NCBI GenBank assembly: GCA_030512295.1
Contig: JAULSR010000002.1
Span: 8,742,001-8,806,000, forward strand
Length of the DNA stretch: 64,000 nt
Direction: 5' to 3'
Source: Bombardia bombarda
Lineage: Eukaryota; Ascomycota; Sordariomycetes; Sordariales; Lasiosphaeriaceae
Shown one piece after another: positions 60,115 to 64,000 of the stretch (positions are counted from its first letter, which is position 1; the number at the start of each line of letters is the position of its first letter). A program made the position numbers and the translations under genes. The notes under the pieces are model-generated. The model made no database searches, was not told where the DNA came from, and saw only the letters and a list, made by a program, of their open reading frames with translations.

Positions 60115-61639
60115 ATGTCGGTCGCCTCGAAGGTACGTTGAACCTGCCTGCAGCAGTTTTGCTTACTTTCTTACTCGTCGTCGCCGTCGAGCTCCTGCTT
60201 TTGGGGCCTTTATTGCTGTTGCTAGCGGAGCTATGGCAAAATTTTCTGTCGACACCCACACCTTCACTCCCCCCTCCATCCCTCCAAGCCATCCTCCAAT
60301 TGAACTGGGTTGGCTCTCGCCAATGCCAACGCCAACCAACGAATCGAAACAACAAGGGGAGAAACAAAACTGACTCGCTTTCCTCCTCCAGAACCTCTAC
60401 GATCTGCTCGGTTCGTTGGACCCACCCCGCTGCACACCAAAGACAACGGCGACGACTGAACTTTGCAGACTAACGAACTCGCCCCTCTAGGTAACGATGT
60501 TGAAGACTCCGATGCTGTCGCCCCGGCTCCCGTAAAGACCGTTGAGAAGACATCCACCCACACTGCCAAGCGCAACACCGATGGCGCAGCTCCCGCTGCC
60601 GCCAAGGCTCCCGCTCAGACCGGCAGCCGTCGGGGTGGTGCTGGAGGCAACGAGGCCGGTATGTTGACACATCGAACCTTCGTTCTCTGCTGGAAAGCTC
60701 TTATGCTAACCGGGTATACCTTTACCTTGTAGCTTTCCGCGACCGCAATGCCGGCAGCGACCGCAACCGTGGCAAGCCCACTGAGGAGGGTGCCGTCCGT
60801 GGCGCTCGCGGTGGCCGTGAGGCCCGTGGCCGTGGAGGTTGGTCTATATCCACACGCCTTGACTCGATTTTACTGCGAGCTATGCTAACTCTGATACTAT
60901 AGGCCGTGGTGGACGCTTCCCCCGCGCTGGCGATGATCGCCACACCACTAAGACTGGCGTGACGTATGTTTCTGCCCTTTTACCCATTTTCCTCATACAT
61001 TTCTGACAGATTCACAGCGGTTCCGAGAAGCAGGCTGCCCAGTCTTGGGGCGCCGTTGAGGGCGAGGCCGAGCTCAAGGACGAGGTCGCCGGCGAGCAGA
61101 TCGCTAAGACCGAGGCGAAGGAGGCCGAGACCGAGGCTGCCGTCGAGGAGCCCAAGGAGGAGGATCCTGAGGACAAGTACGTTTCGTACGCCGACTACGT
61201 CGTCCAGCAGGCCGAGAAGAAGGCTGCTCTTGAGGCTGAGGCCGCTCTCAAGCTCCGCCAGGCCAACGAGGGCATCAAGGAGAACAAGAAGTGGGCCAAT
61301 GCTAAGCCCCTGCCTAAGGAGGAGGGTGAGGACTACTTCGCCGCCACCGGCGGCAAGGCCCAGCGCACCCGTGAGCGCAAGACCAAGCAGGTTGTCGAGC
61401 TCGAGAACCGCTTCATTGAGCAGCCCGACCGTACCCGTGAGGGTGGCCGTGGCGGCCGTGGTGGCCCCCGTGGCGATGGTGCCCGTGGCCGTGGTGAGGG
61501 TGGTCGTGGCGGCCGTGGCCGTGGCGCTCCTCGCGGCGAGTTCCGTGGCGAGTTCCGCGGTAACCGTGGACGCGGTGCTGAGGCTAAGAGCCTCAACCCT
61601 AGCGACGAGTCTGCCTTCCCCAGCCTCGGCGCCAAATAA
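60115..61639 (+). CDS. stm1: Stm1/SERBP1-type ribosome-binding protein with RGG boxes
   Basis: Six exons (60115-60132, 60392-60410, 60491-60658, 60733-60837, 60903-60963, 61018-61639) encode 330 residues. The spliced N-terminus MSVASKNLYDLLGNDVEDSD matches the Stm1 start (short leader, then a DLLGNDVED core). It is assembled from an 18-nt exon, a 19-nt microexon and exon 3. An Ala/Lys-rich region, a first Arg/Gly segment (REARGRGGRGGRFPR) and the HABP4/PAI-RBP1 core follow (GSEKQAAQSWG, DYVVQQAEKK, NEGIKENKKWANAKP, GEDYFAATGGK). A C-terminal RGG block (about 275-310) ends in SLNPSDESAFPSLGAK. Stm1 and SERBP1 sit in the mRNA channel of idle 80S ribosomes and protect them during starvation. Strongly C-biased third positions suggest high expression. 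All five introns have standard ends, and CTRAC-like branch sites are visible in at least introns 2 and 4. Confidence 0.93.
60392..60410 (+). other. 19-nt microexon of STM1
   Basis: CAG|AACCTC...CTCG|GTTCGT gives NLYDLL and one base of the next Gly codon. Skipping it would shift the frame, and its inclusion restores the conserved LLGNDVED motif. Confidence 0.85.
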
Positions 61640-62810
61640 GTCGCATCTTTGGAATACCGGTAACAGGGGTCACGCATCTCTTGCGATGACACCTACTCTC
61701 CCTCGGATCAGCGATGTCCAGGGGCGGTAATGAGATGAGGAAGGGGACAGAGGTAGCCAGCATGGGGTCGGTGTTACTTTGGTTGTTTTCGCCTCGGCGG
61801 CACCCGATCTAAGGCAGTGTTGCTGGTCCCCCCCCCAAAATTTCCTCCGAAAAGCACGAAAAAGGTCCTTTTTAACTATTCAAAACAAAAATTTCATCCT
61901 TAAACATGGTCGGTCTGCTTCCCGTTATGATTTGCCTAAGCATATATGTTCCGGAAAATGGTTGGCCGCTGGGGAGCTGTGGGATCTGTATGTGTGTGCT
62001 ATTCTAGCTTCCATGACGGCCATTTTCTTTGACATCTCTGTACTGGTAGAGTTCTAGTTTTCTAATATGCCAAATGAGTTTTGCTCTTCAACGCCACGTG
62101 CCGTTTGTGTAGAACCCATGTGTTTGTTGTGTAGCTATGATGTGTGACCTCTCACCCCTTTACTGTGTAGCACAGGTGGACAGGGGCTGTTTGTGACCTT
62201 GTGTTGACCGACATAAGAAATACCAAACACATCCAGCTCTATTGCCCGTCTCAGGATGTATTGGAACGCCAAAATCAGATAACCCGATTACACTGACAGT
62301 GAATAATCATTGCTTCGATAAAAAAGATCATATGTATTGCATTTACGTCATAGCTGACCGCTAGTTATATGAGTTGTATATTGTTTGTTTCTGTTGACGA
62401 TGGCAAGCTTGCAAAGTTGTCTTTTTTCACGTTTCACAGTGATCGATTTCCCAGTCCACCTGTATAAGCCATGTATCTAATTTTTGTGATTACATCCGGT
62501 TACAAAAGCCACGCCTGATACCTGGTGATCACATGCGAGATTTACTGTTGACATGAGGCTCTCTGCAGAGTGGGAGTTGCAGTGTGCCCGTCGTCCCATT
62601 TGCTACATATACCATTCTGTCTCAAATGCATATTTAGACGCTGTTGCAGATGGAACCCCTAACTGATTCCATACCAGAAAGAATAACAAAATCACACTCA
62701 AACAAAAAGCTGTTTACTTTAGGGTCTTATGGTTGATCAATTTGTATCTTCATGGTCTTCCCCCCTTTCTTCCTTTTCTATTTCATCTCCCGTGTATTTG
62801 TACTCGTTAC
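61640..62810. other. intergenic region
   Basis: The 3' flank of STM1 and, on the other strand, the 3' flank of the MFS gene. The sequence is A/T-richer than its surroundings from about 62200. No gene or repeat is supported. Confidence 0.5.
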
Positions 62811-64000
62811 TCATACACCAACCTGCCAGCCAGCAACAACAGCCATCGATATCATATCAAAACAAGCCCAAAACAAAGTCGTGTACAATAAGTAACCATG
62901 AAAAGCCAAACCCGCTAAATAGAAAACAAAAAACAAAATACAACAGCCCCTATAGTTATATCTACAAGCCAATCCGCCTCGCCCCCTCCTCCTCGCCGCC
63001 GCCGCCGCCTGCCCAACATCAATCGCCAAGCTCGCCACCAGCAACACCCCATTGAACCCCGCCATCAGATAAAACGGCGCGCCCGTCGACCACCGATCAA
63101 ACAGATACCCGCCGAGCTTCGTCAGCAGCAATATCGCCGCGCCTCCACACCACGAATACACGCCCGCCACCGACCCCTTCAGCCTCACCCTTGACACCGT
63201 ATCCTCCGGCAGCGCCGTCTCATTCTCCAGCAGCGGCGCCGTCTCGGCCGGCCCGTCCGCCGCCTCGACCAGCGTCTCCTGGTCGCCGTCCGGCGTCGTC
63301 AGCACGTTCACCACGTCCACCTTCAGCACCCCGCGCCCCAGCGAGCCCAAGCTACACACGATCGCGCCAATCTGGCTCACCCCCATCATCGCCGCAAACA
63401 CAAACACCGCCGGGCTCCCGCCCCGCCCTGCGGTATCTTTAAACTCCGGCGTCGCGAGCTGCGGGAAGGCGATGTACCCCACGATGCCGAGCGAGGTGGA
63501 CGCCATGATGGGCCAGTTGAGCGTGTTCTCGGTGCGGCTGGAGAGGTAGCCAAAGAGCGGGGCGCAGACGAGGCCGACGAGCTGGGCGACGCCGGTGAGG
63601 ATGGCGGCGAGCACGTAGGCCTGGCGGCACTCTTTCTTGAGTTCCGGGGACGGGTCGGCCGGCGACCCTTGGCAGTAGCCGTGGTTGATGAAGAAGGCGT
63701 TGACGAAGAGGGGCACGAAGAGCGAGATGGCGACGGTCGAGGCGCGCGCGACGAAGCCGCCAAGGTAGCCGAGGGCGATCTCGGCGTCGGTGAAGCCGAG
63801 GCGGATGGAGTCGGCGAGGAGGTGGTAGTAGGGGAGGATTTTCTGGGCGGAGGGGGAAAGGGAGTATGTTAGTTTTATGCTGGGTAGTTTAGGGAGGGAG
63901 GGAGGGAGGGAGGGAGGGAGGGTGGGTTCCTTTCTTACGTGTTTGGGAGAGGGCAGACGGTCCGAGGCCGACCCGTCGGGGGCGGCGCCTCGCAGGCCAA
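62811..64000 (-). CDS. MFS-type transporter, 3' part (runs off the right edge)
   Basis: The visible part has two coding segments, 64000-63939 and 63842-62811, joined by a 96-nt intron (CAC|GTAAGA, CCCAG|AAA). It gives about 363 residues. Membrane helices are visible at FVARASTVAISLFVPLFVNAFF, QAYVLAAILTGVAQLVGLVCAPLFGYL, IMASTSLGIVGYIAF, AVFVFAAMMGVSQIGAIVCSL, GVYSWCGGAAILLLTKLGGYLF and FYLMAGFNGVLLVASLAIDV. An acidic loop with ETAPLLENE lies before the last pair. This fits the second half of a major-facilitator permease. The substrate is unknown. The final 45 or so residues translate A/T-rich DNA and may not be real: one more base in the five-C run at 62982-62986 would end the protein at 62972 after ARRIGL. 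Confidence 0.7.
   Translation of the reverse strand, partial: GLRGAAPDGSASDRLPSPKHVRKEPTLPPSLPPSLPKLPSIKLTYSLSPSAQKILPYYHLLADSIRLGFTDAEIALGYLGGFVARASTVAISLFVPLFVNAFFINHGYCQGSPADPSPELKKECRQAYVLAAILTGVAQLVGLVCAPLFGYLSSRTENTLNWPIMASTSLGIVGYIAFPQLATPEFKDTAGRGGSPAVFVFAAMMGVSQIGAIVCSLGSLGRGVLKVDVVNVLTTPDGDQETLVEAADGPAETAPLLENETALPEDTVSRVRLKGSVAGVYSWCGGAAILLLTKLGGYLFDRWSTGAPFYLMAGFNGVLLVASLAIDVGQAAAAARRRGRGGLACRYNYRGCCILFFVFYLAGLAFHGYLLYTTLFWACFDMISMAVVAGWQVGV
63891..63922. repeat. (AGGG)n microsatellite inside an intron
   Basis: Eight AGGG units lie within the intron of the MFS-type gene, as CCCT on the transcribed strand. The plus strand has G-quadruplex potential. Confidence 0.9.

Overview
This window is nuclear DNA of a filamentous ascomycete, most likely a Sordariomycete. 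Its genes have short introns (about 49-260 nt) with GTRNGT donors, CTRAC-like branch sites and YAG acceptors. Intergenic DNA is long and carries scattered TACCTAGGTA-type motifs, and the gene families are typical of Pezizomycotina. No operon, CRISPR array, phage or secondary-metabolite cluster is visible. Splice junctions were worked out by hand, and every multi-exon model below except MDN1 closes in frame.

Layout. 1-10.9 kb: gene-poor, with two secreted GPI-type surface proteins (5.6 and 8.3 kb, +). 10.9-18.5 kb: an alternative external-type NADH dehydrogenase (+), DML1/Misato (+), then a membrane-tethered PI-PLC-X protein (-) convergent with DML1. A tRNA-His-like Pol III unit lies at 17.84 kb. 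18.5-31.3 kb: four genes on the minus strand: poly(A) polymerase PAP1, replicative DNA ligase I (CDC9), pyruvate dehydrogenase E1-alpha (PDA1) and a Cdc4/Fbw7-type F-box/WD40 protein. A repeat remnant lies between PAP1 and the ligase. 31.3-34.5 kb: gene-free. 34.5-43.2 kb: ZIP9/Atx2-type metal transporter (-), histone acetyltransferase HAT1 (+), pyrroline-5-carboxylate reductase PRO3 (-), CTD-kinase subunit CTK3 (+) and mitoribosomal protein bL12m (-). 43.7-58.6 kb: the giant AAA+ ribosome-assembly ATPase midasin (MDN1/REA1, +). 60.1-61.6 kb: an Stm1/SERBP1-type ribosome-preservation factor (+) with a 19-nt microexon. 62.8-64 kb: the 3' part of an MFS-type transporter (-) running off the right edge.

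These are mostly housekeeping genes, not a pathway cluster. Loose themes are ribosome biology (bL12m and MDN1 share a divergent promoter; STM1 follows) and mitochondrial metabolism (NADH dehydrogenase, PDA1, PRO3, bL12m, DML1).

The strongest anomalies are: a one-base frame break in MDN1 at a five-G run; a similar five-G run near the end of the MFS gene that may hide its natural stop; a degenerate tRNA-His-like transcription unit; an 82-bp palindromic element with TGTCACG/CGTGACA ends; and a 60-nt frame-preserving GC-AG intron in DML1. I found no convincing new multi-gene system.
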